A DNA stretch of 64,000 nt. It comes from Chryseobacterium aquifrigidense. Lineage in GTDB: Bacteria; Bacteroidota; Bacteroidia; Flavobacteriales; Weeksellaceae. Numbering within the stretch: position 1 is the stretch's first letter; each line of letters starts with the position of its first letter. This document shows positions 29,176 to 37,563 of the stretch, in pieces. The stretch is taken from NCBI RefSeq assembly GCF_006716485.1, contig NZ_VFPD01000001.1:1673096-1737095 (forward strand). Reading direction: 5' to 3'. The notes under the pieces were generated by a model, which was not told the DNA's origin, did no database searches, and saw nothing but the letters and a program-made list of their open reading frames with translations. A program made the position numbers and the translations under genes.

Positions 29176-30087
29176 TTATCGTTCTCCATGAATCTTCTCA
29201 TCTATTTGATCTACCGGTGTTTGTGCATCAAAAAGAGTCATGATCTCTTTTGCTTTTTTGGCTGTATAGGAATTCGGATATTTTTTGATCATCCTGTTGA
29301 ATTCCGCTCTGTTTTCATCATTTAGTTTTCCGGTTCCTTTGTCCATGTCTCTTTCATAGGTTGGCGTGTTATCCATTCCCAAAAGATAATCAGACAAATA
29401 TATTTTATAGTCCTGTCTGACAGCCTTTATAAGATTGCTCTCAGGGTATTTGTTCATAAAGTTTTCCCAGAACATAAGCCTGTCTCCCAGCTGTTCCCAG
29501 CTAATTATTAATCCAGCATCAGCTGCATAATTGGATTCACTTTCTTTATCAGTCTGTGAAATATAGACTTCATAATCAGGAGTTACTTTATTCTTAAACA
29601 AGGATGAATAATATCCCGGAATGGTCCATATTTCAGTCATTCCTTCTCCTACTTCCCTGAACTCAAGACCTGCTTTCTTCAATTCCGAAGCTATTTTTTT
29701 AACATTGTCCGGCAAGTTGTACTGATCCTTATCGTAATTATAATAATTCACATATTTATCCAGAACATCAGTATGAAGGTTCATCAGACACTCTGTATAC
29801 TTTCCTCTTATTTTTAAATAATCTTCGTATACTTTGTCATTCTGCTCCGGACTGTTTCCAGCCATCTCTTTTTCAATTTTGGTGCGGTACCACTGAAGAG
29901 ATGTGATGTAATCTTCCGTTTTGCTGGTAGATGAACAGGTTGTGTCTATTGGTTTATACTGATCTTCTCTGGATTCAGTCTGAACAATCGAATCGTTTAC
30001 CTGTTTTACTTCTGAAACTGCAGTTTCCTTTTTACAGGAAACTACAGCTGCAGAGAGTATGCATATTGCTATAATTTTTTTTATCAT
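29176..30087 (-). CDS. Lipoprotein of unknown function with a TPR-like tail
   Basis: The 303-residue protein has lipobox VVSC (cysteine near residue 18). The rest is helical and acidic. Residues 200-295 (FWENFMNKYPESNLIKA and EFNRMIKKYPNSYTAKKAK) look like two TPR/Sel1-type helical units of the kind found in envelope assembly lipoproteins. It lies 17 bp after the phosphohexomutase gene, in one direction with it, and is probably co-transcribed. Function unknown. Confidence 0.75.
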   Translation of the reverse strand: MIKKIIAICILSAAVVSCKKETAVSEVKQVNDSIVQTESREDQYKPIDTTCSSTSKTEDYITSLQWYRTKIEKEMAGNSPEQNDKVYEDYLKIRGKYTECLMNLHTDVLDKYVNYYNYDKDQYNLPDNVKKIASELKKAGLEFREVGEGMTEIWTIPGYYSSLFKNKVTPDYEVYISQTDKESESNYAADAGLIISWEQLGDRLMFWENFMNKYPESNLIKAVRQDYKIYLSDYLLGMDNTPTYERDMDKGTGKLNDENRAEFNRMIKKYPNSYTAKKAKEIMTLFDAQTPVDQIDEKIHGER

Positions 30088-30104
30088 CTGCTGTTTTCAG
30101 AGTA

Positions 30105-31820
30105 TTAATCCAGCTTCAAATCTGTTTTAACGGCCCCTATTTTAGCTTCCAATGATTTTAATTTGTCTCTGAAATCTGCTTCTGAAGTAATGGAATCCTT
30201 CACTGAAACATAGAACTTGATTTTTGGCTCTGTTCCTGAAGGTCTTACGCATACTTTTGTTCCATCCTGGGTGTAATAGATCAATACGTTAGATTTGGGA
30301 ATATCATTCATTACTTTTTTCTCGTTGGTAGAAACGGTAAGGCTTGTCTGTTCTTTGAAATCCTTTACTTCTTCTACTAATGATCCCGCCAGCTCTTTTG
30401 GAGGGTTTTCACGGAAGTTTTTCATCATATTCTGAATTTCTTCAGCGCCTTCTTTTCCTTTTCTTACGATATTGATTAATCCTTCGTAATACATTCCAAG
30501 ATCCTCATAGATCTCAATCATGTACTGGTACATTGTTTTTCCGTTGGCTTTGCACCAGGCTGCAATTTCACAAGCTAAAAGAATACTTCCACAAGAGTCT
30601 TTATCACGAACGAAATCTCCGGTCATAAATCCGAAACTTTCCTCACCACCACATACAAATTTCTGAGTTCCTTCTGCTTCACGGATCATTTTTCCAATCC
30701 ATTTGAATCCGGTAAGACCTACTTTGCATTCTACCCCAAATTTCTGTGCAATATCAAAGAAGATATCTGAAGTTACGATCGTAGAACCAATGAATTCTTT
30801 TCCGGTAATTCTTTCCTGTTTTCTCCATTCATTCAGGATGTAGTAAGTAAGGATTGTGTTGGTTTGGTTACCGTTCAGTAATTGCATTTCACCGTCAAGA
30901 TTTCTTACTGCAATACCTAATCTGTCTCCGTCCGGATCTGTTCCGATCACGATATCTGCATTGGTAATTCTTGCCAGATCCATTGCCATTTCCAGTGCTG
31001 CAGGCTCCTCCGGGTTTGGAGAGTCTACTGTTGGGAAATTTCCGCTTGGGATCATTTGTTCTCTCACAAGATCCACTTTTTTGAATCCTGCTTTTTCAAG
31101 GGCTTTGGGAACAGTTGTATAGGTTGTTCCATGGATAGAGGTGAAAACAATATTCAAATTTTCTTTACCAACATTCTGATAGGTAGAGTTTTCAATACAT
31201 GCATCAATATACACATCATCCTGCTCCTCTCCGATCCATTCGATCAGATCATCATTTCCGTTGAATTTAATTTCTTCAAATTTTACAGAATATACTTCAT
31301 TGATAATGGCTTCATCATTAGGTGGAACAATCTGTGCTCCATCATTCCAATATACTTTATAACCATTATATTCCGGCGGATTGTGAGAAGCTGTTAACAC
31401 GATTCCTCCATTACATTTTTTGTCACGTACTGTGAAAGACAATTCAGGAGTCGGTCTGTGATCTTTGAAAAGCAATACTTTAATTCCGTTTGCCGTCAAA
31501 ACATCTGCTACCAGTTTCCCGAATTCTTTTGAGTTATTACGAACATCATAAGCGATGGCCACTTTAATTTCTTCTCCTTTGAATTGCTGTAACATGTAGT
31601 TTGCCAATCCCTGGGTAGCCTGTCCTAATGTATATTTATTCAAGCGGTTGGTTCCTACTCCCATTATCCCACGCATTCCTCCTGTCCCAAATTCCAGTTC
31701 TCTGTAGAAAGAATCTTCCAGATCTGGGGAATTGCTATCGATCAACGTCTGTACAGCATCTCTCGTTTCTTTATCGAAGGTATCACTTAACCAAAGTTTC
31801 GCTTTTTCTAGTGTATTCAT
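30105..31820 (-). CDS. Phosphohexomutase (phosphoglucomutase/phosphomannomutase family)
   Basis: The 571-residue alpha-D-phosphohexomutase has all four domain signatures: catalytic phosphoserine in LTASHNPPEYNGYKVYW, metal loop GTDPDGDRLG, sugar-binding GGEESFGFMTGDFV and phosphate-binding RPSGTEPKIKFY. It interconverts hexose 1- and 6-phosphates in the cytoplasm, feeding nucleotide-sugar synthesis and central carbon metabolism. The length and opening EKAKLWLSDTFDKETR match the long phospho-sugar mutases of Firmicutes and Bacteroidota rather than GlmM (about 450). It heads a unit with the downstream lipoprotein. Confidence 0.94.
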   Translation of the reverse strand: MNTLEKAKLWLSDTFDKETRDAVQTLIDSNSPDLEDSFYRELEFGTGGMRGIMGVGTNRLNKYTLGQATQGLANYMLQQFKGEEIKVAIAYDVRNNSKEFGKLVADVLTANGIKVLLFKDHRPTPELSFTVRDKKCNGGIVLTASHNPPEYNGYKVYWNDGAQIVPPNDEAIINEVYSVKFEEIKFNGNDDLIEWIGEEQDDVYIDACIENSTYQNVGKENLNIVFTSIHGTTYTTVPKALEKAGFKKVDLVREQMIPSGNFPTVDSPNPEEPAALEMAMDLARITNADIVIGTDPDGDRLGIAVRNLDGEMQLLNGNQTNTILTYYILNEWRKQERITGKEFIGSTIVTSDIFFDIAQKFGVECKVGLTGFKWIGKMIREAEGTQKFVCGGEESFGFMTGDFVRDKDSCGSILLACEIAAWCKANGKTMYQYMIEIYEDLGMYYEGLINIVRKGKEGAEEIQNMMKNFRENPPKELAGSLVEEVKDFKEQTSLTVSTNEKKVMNDIPKSNVLIYYTQDGTKVCVRPSGTEPKIKFYVSVKDSITSEADFRDKLKSLEAKIGAVKTDLKLD

Positions 31821-31883
31821 ATTTATATGTTGTTCTTTTATAATTTGTAAAGTTCTTAGTTTCTAATTTAAATAACACTGTTT

Positions 31884-32585
31884 TTAATCCAGTTTTTTGT
31901 TTTCAACTTTCGTCGTTTTATCAATTTTAAACGCCCTGATCGGATCGTTATAATAGACAAATTTTGCGGTGTTCTGAATATGTCCTTTTAACGAATCTTT
32001 TACATTTACTTCTGCATAATTCCCGTTTTTAGAATCAATATTCAGGTTGGTTATTTTCCAGTAAGGAGCAATTAAACTTGCTGTATCTGAGATTTTTATA
32101 ACAGCTTCTTTTGACAATCCAAGAAAATTAGCACGGCTTCTGTTCTGCATTTCCACTTCTGCTCTTCTGGTGTTGACAGATCCCATGAAACTTGCATTAT
32201 TTTTCATACTGAGTCTGAAATTGTCTGTTTTGATTTCACTTGAAATGTTCACTTCAACAGAATCTGAAACAGCTACTTTTTCAAGGTTATATTTTGAATA
32301 AATCGTTACATTATAAAAATCTACACCTTTTGTACCTCTTTTTTCTTTGATGAAAAGTGTTTTGTCTTTTACATCCACATCCAGATTACCTGCCACATTC
32401 GGATAGGTTTCTATTTCTACAAAATTCTTTGGACCTTTAGCATAAAATACTCGGAATTTTCCTTCCAGATCAAGGTTTACGAACTCCGAAACATCCACAT
32501 CTTTCTTTTCAATATTTCCTTTTGGAGAAACTTTTCCACAGGAAACTACTGCCACCAGCATCAATGTGTATACAATTTTTTTCAT
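31884..32585 (-). CDS. DUF2807 (GIN-domain) lipoprotein
   Basis: The 233-residue protein has lipobox AVVSC near residue 16. The mature part is the GIN/DUF2807 domain (formerly head GIN), a right-handed beta helix with regular rungs such as EKVAVSDSVEVNISSEIKTD and VEMQNRSRANFLGLS. It is common in Bacteroidota and its role is unknown, perhaps adhesion. I start at the ATG at 32585, since the upstream in-frame codon at 32597 would add MKLH before a well-formed signal peptide. Confidence 0.85.
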   Translation of the reverse strand: MKKIVYTLMLVAVVSCGKVSPKGNIEKKDVDVSEFVNLDLEGKFRVFYAKGPKNFVEIETYPNVAGNLDVDVKDKTLFIKEKRGTKGVDFYNVTIYSKYNLEKVAVSDSVEVNISSEIKTDNFRLSMKNNASFMGSVNTRRAEVEMQNRSRANFLGLSKEAVIKISDTASLIAPYWKITNLNIDSKNGNYAEVNVKDSLKGHIQNTAKFVYYNDPIRAFKIDKTTKVENKKLD

Positions 32586-32772
32586 ATGTAATTTCAAATA
32601 TTCTATATTATAATCGTAATGATTTTTACTGAAAATCTCTTAAAGCCCTTTTCATGCTTCTTACAGGACTTTCAATATTACTTTGAACAAAAATAGGATT
32701 AAAATTTCTAAAAATCTTTGTCTTTTGACAATAAAATACCTGATAATTTTCAATTTTTTGCTTTTCCTAAAG

Positions 32773-33162
32773 CTATTTCTTATTCGTTTTTTCTTTTACT
32801 TTTTTATAAAACCAGGTTTTAGGACTTCCTGCCATTGAAAATAAAAGCAGATAGTTTTTACTTACGCTGGAAATTTTCATTGGGGTTACATTTTCGTTAT
32901 CATTATACTTCATTTTCAACAGGTTACTATCTACCTGATAAATTCCGCTGTTCCCCATTGAGCTGAATGTTTTATCCCGATAAAATGTCAGAACTCCTGT
33001 TCCGTATCTGGAATTGTTTGTTTTATTTTTCAACGTATCCGTATTACGAATTTCACCATCATAAATATCAATAAACTCCCATGAACCGGAAAGTTTATTG
33101 GATGAACATGAAGCCATTAATAATAAAAGAAAACAAAAAAGTATGGGTTGGGTTTTAAACAT
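32773..33162 (-). CDS. Small lipocalin-like lipoprotein
   Basis: The protein of 129 residues (ATG at 33162) has a strong lipoprotein signal with lipobox LMASC. The mature part has the lipocalin-like opening LSGSWEFIDIYDGE and RYGTGVLTFYRDKTFSS, followed by beta strands. It probably sits in the envelope as a small beta barrel. An upstream in-frame codon at 33198 exists but would add 12 residues overlapping a terminator. Function unknown. Confidence 0.7.
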   Translation of the reverse strand: MFKTQPILFCFLLLLMASCSSNKLSGSWEFIDIYDGEIRNTDTLKNKTNNSRYGTGVLTFYRDKTFSSMGNSGIYQVDSNLLKMKYNDNENVTPMKISSVSKNYLLLFSMAGSPKTWFYKKVKEKTNKK

Positions 33163-33190
33163 TAAGTTAAAAGTTTTTATAAAATTACAA

Positions 33191-33218
33191 AAAAGCACCC
33201 TGTTGACAGAGTGCTTTT
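33191..33218. terminator. Hairpin terminator upstream of the lipocalin-like gene
   Basis: The 13-nt arms AAAAGCACCCTGT and ACAGAGTGCTTTT (one mismatch) have T-rich flanks. It lies after the GT2/DUF4199 genes on the minus strand. Confidence 0.75.
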
Positions 33219-33250
33219 TATGTATTGAAATTGGAGTGATTATTTAGCTT

Positions 33251-33306
33251 AACCACCCCGTCAAAAATTCTTTGAATTTTCGCCACCTCTCCAGAGGATG
33301 GGAATG
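33251..33306. repeat. CCCCTCC/CCCCGTC repeat, inverted copy 2
   Basis: ACCACCCCGTCAAAAATTCT followed by TTGAATTTTCGCCACC is the reverse complement of the 16.85 kb copy. The distal part is diverged (TCTCCAGAGGATGGGAAT). Confidence 0.8.
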
Positions 33307-33376
33307 GTCATACATCGACTAAAGATTTACATTAACAGATTATTTTCAGTATGTTTAACTGAATACCCCTCTGAAT

Positions 33377-34327
33377 TTATATCACTTCGTCGATATTATA
33401 GTTCTTGTGCTCACGATTGGTTCTGATGATCATTTCTCCCAAGAATCCTGCGATAAAGAGAAGTGTTCCCATAATCATCATGGTTAATGCGATAAAGAAC
33501 CATGGATTATTGGTGATTAAATGTCCGTAGATTCCTCTTGCCACATCAATCAGTTTAGAGATTCCCAGCCAAAGTGCTGAAAGGAAACCGACGATAAACA
33601 TTAAAGTTCCTACTGCTCCGAAGAAATGCATTGGCCTTCCTCCAAAACGACTTACAAACCAAAGCGTTATCAAATCCAGAAAACCTCTTACAAATCTTTC
33701 TGTTCCGAATTTTGAAGTTCCGTAAGGTCTTGCCTGGTGCTGCACTTCTTTTTCGGTAATTCTTCTGAAACCCGCATTGGCAGCCAATACCGGGATATAA
33801 CGGTGCATATCTCCGTACACATCAACCGATTTTACCACCTGTCTTTTATAGGCTTTCAGACCACAGTTGAAATCGTGAAGATAAACTCCTGAAACTTTTC
33901 TTGCTGCTGCATTGAATAATTTTGACGGAATATTTTTCGTCATTACATTATCAAAACGCTTCTTTTTCCAACCGGAAACGATATCATAATTATCATGAAT
34001 TACCATATTATACAGTTCCGGAATTTCTTCCGGGAAATCCTGTAAATCAGCATCCATTGTAATCACTACATCACCGTTTGTTCTTTCAAAGGCAGCATGA
34101 AGTGCCTGGGATTTTCCATAATTTCTGGAAAATTTAATAGCGTGGATCTGAGGATACTGAACTTTCATATTCTCAATAATGCTCCACGACAAATCCGTAC
34201 TTCCGTCGTCTACAAACCAGATTTCATAAGATAAATTACTGGTTGTACACACTTTATCAATTCTTGAAAAAAGTTCTTCCAAAGAGTCTTCTTCGTTCAG
34301 TAACGGAATAACTATAGATAAATTCAT
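33377..34327 (-). CDS. Family 2 glycosyltransferase with two C-terminal membrane helices
   Basis: The 316-residue protein opens with SIVIPLLNEEDSLEELF and has the nucleotide-sugar site VDDGSTDLSW and the metal-binding TMDADLQDFPEE. It carries two hydrophobic helices at about 235-300, as in DPM1/ArnC/GtrB polyprenyl-phosphate sugar transferases. It would transfer a sugar from UDP- or GDP-sugar to undecaprenyl phosphate at the inner membrane, giving a donor for GT-C enzymes such as the DUF2723 protein, but that link is inferred. It follows the DUF4199 gene by 16 bp. Confidence 0.92.
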   Translation of the reverse strand: MNLSIVIPLLNEEDSLEELFSRIDKVCTTSNLSYEIWFVDDGSTDLSWSIIENMKVQYPQIHAIKFSRNYGKSQALHAAFERTNGDVVITMDADLQDFPEEIPELYNMVIHDNYDIVSGWKKKRFDNVMTKNIPSKLFNAAARKVSGVYLHDFNCGLKAYKRQVVKSVDVYGDMHRYIPVLAANAGFRRITEKEVQHQARPYGTSKFGTERFVRGFLDLITLWFVSRFGGRPMHFFGAVGTLMFIVGFLSALWLGISKLIDVARGIYGHLITNNPWFFIALTMMIMGTLLFIAGFLGEMIIRTNREHKNYNIDEVI

Positions 34328-34343
34328 TTAATTTTAATAAAAA

Positions 34344-34946
34344 TTAGGCTTGATTGGTTTCTTCGGGCTGATGTATTGTTCTTGTTCTGAAAAATGCTCC
34401 GAAAAACACCGACAAAACTACGTAAAATATAAGAATTGCTGCAAAATATCCTGAAAAATGACTTGCAGTAAGCATGTCTTTTCCTTTAACTGCCTCAGGA
34501 GTGAAGCTTTGCAGTCTTTCCTTGTATTTCTGATCCAGCTCATCAATATCTTTCTGATGCTTGAGAATTTTTCTTGCAGAGGTATATTCTGTATCCAGTT
34601 CTGATTTTTGTCTCTGTACATATTGATAGTTCAGCAGGCTTTTAGCTGCAGGATCTACAAAGGTTAAAAACGCATAAATACTGAAAATGGAAAGAATTCC
34701 TCCGATGAACATCGGAACAAATGCTCTTTTGAAAGCTTCTTTGAATTTTACTACTCTGTGGTTGTTCCAAAACGATTTTACAGACCAGAAAGCAACTCCG
34801 GCATATAAAAGAGGTAAAACAAAAGCATTGGCTTTCAGGGAGATATCAAAATAATTGACTCCTGAAAAAAAAGTATATACTACAAAGAAAACGATCATTG
34901 TAGCAATAAAAAGTATAATTCCTAGTGTTGATGGACTTTTCGTCAT
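34344..34946 (-). CDS. DUF4199 membrane protein
   Basis: The 200-residue protein has four hydrophobic segments (about 8-27, 38-55, 76-95, 165-185) and a long charged coiled-coil-like loop (residues 105-150, rich in Gln, Lys and Asp). It matches DUF4199, a Bacteroidota-specific family of unknown role. It lies directly upstream of the GT2 gene on the same strand, and the close spacing (16 bp) suggests a shared operon and a role as partner or helper of that enzyme. Confidence 0.85.
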   Translation of the reverse strand: MTKSPSTLGIILFIATMIVFFVVYTFFSGVNYFDISLKANAFVLPLLYAGVAFWSVKSFWNNHRVVKFKEAFKRAFVPMFIGGILSIFSIYAFLTFVDPAAKSLLNYQYVQRQKSELDTEYTSARKILKHQKDIDELDQKYKERLQSFTPEAVKGKDMLTASHFSGYFAAILIFYVVLSVFFGAFFRTRTIHQPEETNQA

Positions 34947-35044
34947 ATTTAAATTTTTAGAAAAAAGTTGAAAAATTTTCCCTCTAAATGTCAGGCGTTT
35001 AGCTTTACCACTGCATTTTTTCGACTAATTTTCTTTAATAAAGT

Positions 35045-35074
35045 TTTGAAGTTTATAAAATATTCCTACCTTTG
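35045..35074 (+). promoter_or_regulatory. Promoter of ffs (TTTG-N18-TACCTTTG)
   Basis: A textbook Bacteroidota promoter: TTTG at 35045-35048 and TACCTTTG at 35067-35074, spaced 18 bp. It lies 4 bp before the predicted RNA 5' end. Confidence 0.8.
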
Positions 35075-35078
35075 CAAC

Positions 35079-35180
35079 GGCAAGTCCTAAACAACCAGCT
35101 CCTGAGAATCCTCCAGGGTGGGAACGCAGCAAAGGTAATCGGTCGTAGCGGTGTGATTTAGGTAGCTTGCCATTTTTTTT
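35079..35180 (+). ncRNA. ffs: Bacterial small SRP RNA (4.5S RNA)
   Basis: A roughly 93-nt RNA ending in a U tract is closed by GGCAAG/CTTGCC and TCCTAAA/TTTAGG pairing. The internal region has the SRP domain IV pattern: CCAGGGTGGGAACGCAGC followed by AAAGGTAATCGGT, matching the conserved CAGG...GGAA...GCAGC core that binds Ffh. It guides signal-peptide-bearing ribosomes to the inner membrane. Promoter and terminator elements flank it. It occupies the gap between the DUF4199 and hydrolase genes and is not interrupted. Confidence 0.93.
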
Positions 35181-35292
35181 TGTTTTAAAGTAAGAAGAGA
35201 GGTAATTTGATAATTATCTTTTTTTGTTTTTAATACCTTATGCATCATTTCCATTTTTCTAATTTTCAGATTACCTCCGGTTCAGTTATTGA

Positions 35293-35979
35293 TTAAAATT
35301 CGAAGGTCTCCCCCAGTTTTGGTAAAACAAGTTCTACATTTTTATCTGCAAAATGCTGTAATGCACTTTCATGATTAATTTCAATGGCAGGGAAAGTATC
35401 AAAATGACATCCGATTACTTTTGGAGTTTTCAATAGCTCTGCTGCTGCAAAAGAAGCTTTTCTAGGACACATGGTGTAGTGGCTTCCGATGGGAAGGATC
35501 GATAGATCAATGTTTCCGTAAAGTCTTGGAAACAGCTCCATATCAGCCATTACTCCTGTATCACCTGCCAGATAAATGTTTTTACCTTCAGGGAGTCTGA
35601 AGATATACCCTACAGGAACGCCTCCGTAGCTTCCATCCGGAAAAGAACTTGTATGGTGAGCCGGAACCATGGAAATTTTAAGATCGTCGATTTTTGCCGA
35701 TCCTCCTAAGTTCACATCGTCTCTGTTTTTAGCCTGCTGGAAATAACCGCATACTTCAGGAACTCCAATAATGGTAGCTTCCGGATAATGCTGCAGCACC
35801 TCTGCTACATCTGCAATATGATCACCATGGGCATGGGTCAACAGGATATAGTCGATTTTTTGAGCAGCAATATCAAAACCTGATTCTGCTTTTTTGTAGT
35901 TGTAAAAAGGGTCGCTCAGAATTGTTTTGTCCTTGTACGTGAACAGGAAACAATTTTGCCCTAAGAATTGTATTTTCAT
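35293..35979 (-). CDS. UPF0173 metal-dependent hydrolase
   Basis: The 228-residue protein has the metallo-beta-lactamase fold, starting MKIQFLGQNCFLF with the metal motif LLTHAHGDHIADV, then MVPAHHTSS and LAGDTGVMADMELF. The family is UPF0173 (YtkL/MJ1163-like), and its substrate is not known. I start at the ATG at 35979, since an upstream in-frame codon adds a run of hydrophobics unlike the family. It is the last gene downstream of the menB-menA genes, where it is common in Flavobacteriia. Confidence 0.9.
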   Translation of the reverse strand: MKIQFLGQNCFLFTYKDKTILSDPFYNYKKAESGFDIAAQKIDYILLTHAHGDHIADVAEVLQHYPEATIIGVPEVCGYFQQAKNRDDVNLGGSAKIDDLKISMVPAHHTSSFPDGSYGGVPVGYIFRLPEGKNIYLAGDTGVMADMELFPRLYGNIDLSILPIGSHYTMCPRKASFAAAELLKTPKVIGCHFDTFPAIEINHESALQHFADKNVELVLPKLGETFEF

Positions 35980-36093
35980 TTTAAATTTAATTTCAATTAT
36001 TATTAAACACAAATGACTCAAATCATTTCACAAACAGCACAATAAAGAGTGATATTCGTGAAAGCATTCGTGCCATCTGTGTTTTTTAATTTA

Positions 36094-36540
36094 TTATTTC
36101 TGTGGGAATTTATCTTCAATCAGCCTGAGATTAATCCCATGTTCCAGATACGCTTTACAACCGTCTAAAACCGTTGTAAAGCCTCCTGTATTGTCATTAA
36201 TTACTTTTAACAGGTCTTCGCCGGTCTGGCTGAATCCATAGCTTTTAATGATAACAAGAGTTCCTTTTTCCATGGTTTTGAATTCGTAGTCTACGTTGGT
36301 TGAGGGCTCTCCCCATTCTGTACTGATCAGCTGGTTCGGAATAATCTGATGAACTTTCACCACGTTTTTTACGCCGTACATTTCCCATTCCCAGGTAACT
36401 GTCTTACCTTCTTCTAATTTTCCGGTAGATTTGGTAAACCAGAAATTCGTTGTTATTTCAGGATTGATAAATGCTTCAAAAACATCTTCAACGGGTTTTC
36501 TGATAAGCATTTGAGCTTCAACATAGACATTGGAATTCAT
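36094..36540 (-). CDS. SRPBCC (AHSA1-type) protein
   Basis: The 148-residue protein opens with YVEAQMLIRKPVEDVFEAF and continues with INPEITTNFWFTKSTGKLE and WEWEMYGVKNVVKVHQI. These are the features of the START/SRPBCC AHSA1 domain with a hydrophobic ligand pocket. Function is unknown; it may bind lipid or aromatic molecules. It follows menA by 19 bp. Confidence 0.88.
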   Translation of the reverse strand: MNSNVYVEAQMLIRKPVEDVFEAFINPEITTNFWFTKSTGKLEEGKTVTWEWEMYGVKNVVKVHQIIPNQLISTEWGEPSTNVDYEFKTMEKGTLVIIKSYGFSQTGEDLLKVINDNTGGFTTVLDGCKAYLEHGINLRLIEDKFPQK

Positions 36541-36559
36541 AAGTGTTTTATTTTAAAAA

Positions 36560-37489
36560 TTATTTAAATAAGTTAAGCCCCACTGCCGTAAGAACAGCCA
36601 TTACAAAAGTCATGATTCCTACCTGCTTCAAATATTGATCTAATTCTTTCGGTTCTTTTACAGATAGAATCTTTCTTCTCAGCTTGGATAGTGGAAATAA
36701 CAGAATCATTACAATGAAAACGTAATAGTTTTGCTGTTGCATAAATCCATTCATTCCTAAAAATACAAGGATAAGCAATAACGGAAGCTGCAGCAGAACC
36801 ATTTCATAGATCATTGCATTTTTGAATCCGATTCTTAATGCAAAGCTGTTTTTCCCTGATAGTCTGTCACTTTCGATATCTCTCATATTGTTCAGGTTAA
36901 GAACGGCCATACTCATCATTCCGACAGCTGTACCAGGCAATAATATATCCCAGCTGAATGTTTTTGTAAATAAGAAATAGCTTCCACATACAGAAACCAA
37001 TCCAAAGAAGATAAACACAAAGATATCTCCTAAGCCCATATAACCGTAAGGTTTTTTACCTACCGTATATCCAATAGCTGCAAGGATACTTGCTACTCCT
37101 AATCCTATGAAGATATAGAATTCATTCATATAATTGGGAATGAAAGCAACGTACAACAAAGCGATGGTAGCAATGAAAGATAAAGCGGCAAAAAGAATTA
37201 CTGCTGTTTTCATCTGTTTTGCTGTAATTTTCCCTGATGCTACAGCTCTTGCTTCTGCTTCATTGATTCTTTTGGCATCGGTTCCTTTCACTCCATCACC
37301 GTAATCATTGGCATAATTTGATAAAATCTGGTATAAAAGCGTAACCAAAAGAGCGAGTGCAAGGATTTTCCAGTCCCACGTTCCCCCTTCTCCGTAGAGC
37401 CTCCATTTTGCAATGAAAGCACCCATAATAATTCCGCTTAAGGAAAGCGGTAAAGTTCTTAGCCTTGCGGCTTTTATCCAATCAGTCAT
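36560..37489 (-). CDS. menA: 1,4-dihydroxy-2-naphthoate polyprenyltransferase
   Basis: The 309-residue UbiA-superfamily enzyme (start at the ATG at 37489, MTDWIKAARLRTLPLSLSG) has about nine membrane helices and the two Asp-rich motifs NYANDYGDGVKGTDAKR and NNMRDIESDRLSGK. It prenylates 1,4-dihydroxy-2-naphthoate at the inner membrane, the committing membrane step of menaquinone synthesis. It is preceded by menB and followed by an SRPBCC gene at 19 bp. A large hairpin sits in the menB-menA spacer. Confidence 0.95.
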   Translation of the reverse strand: MTDWIKAARLRTLPLSLSGIIMGAFIAKWRLYGEGGTWDWKILALALLVTLLYQILSNYANDYGDGVKGTDAKRINEAEARAVASGKITAKQMKTAVILFAALSFIATIALLYVAFIPNYMNEFYIFIGLGVASILAAIGYTVGKKPYGYMGLGDIFVFIFFGLVSVCGSYFLFTKTFSWDILLPGTAVGMMSMAVLNLNNMRDIESDRLSGKNSFALRIGFKNAMIYEMVLLQLPLLLILVFLGMNGFMQQQNYYVFIVMILLFPLSKLRRKILSVKEPKELDQYLKQVGIMTFVMAVLTAVGLNLFK

Positions 37490-37508
37490 ATATTTATAAG
37501 TAATGAGC

Positions 37509-37556
37509 AATGGGTAATAAGTAATAAAAGATATTATTCATTACTTATTACCCATT
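37509..37556. repeat. Large inverted repeat in the menB-menA spacer
   Basis: Perfect 17-bp arms AATGGGTAATAAGTAAT (37509-37525) and its complement (37540-37556) enclose a 14-nt loop. The words are simple-sequence (TAATGAGTAATGGG-like), the same style as that near 22990. It could slow or stop RNA polymerase between menB and menA or be a decayed repeat. Confidence 0.8.
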
Positions 37557-37563
37557 ACTAATG

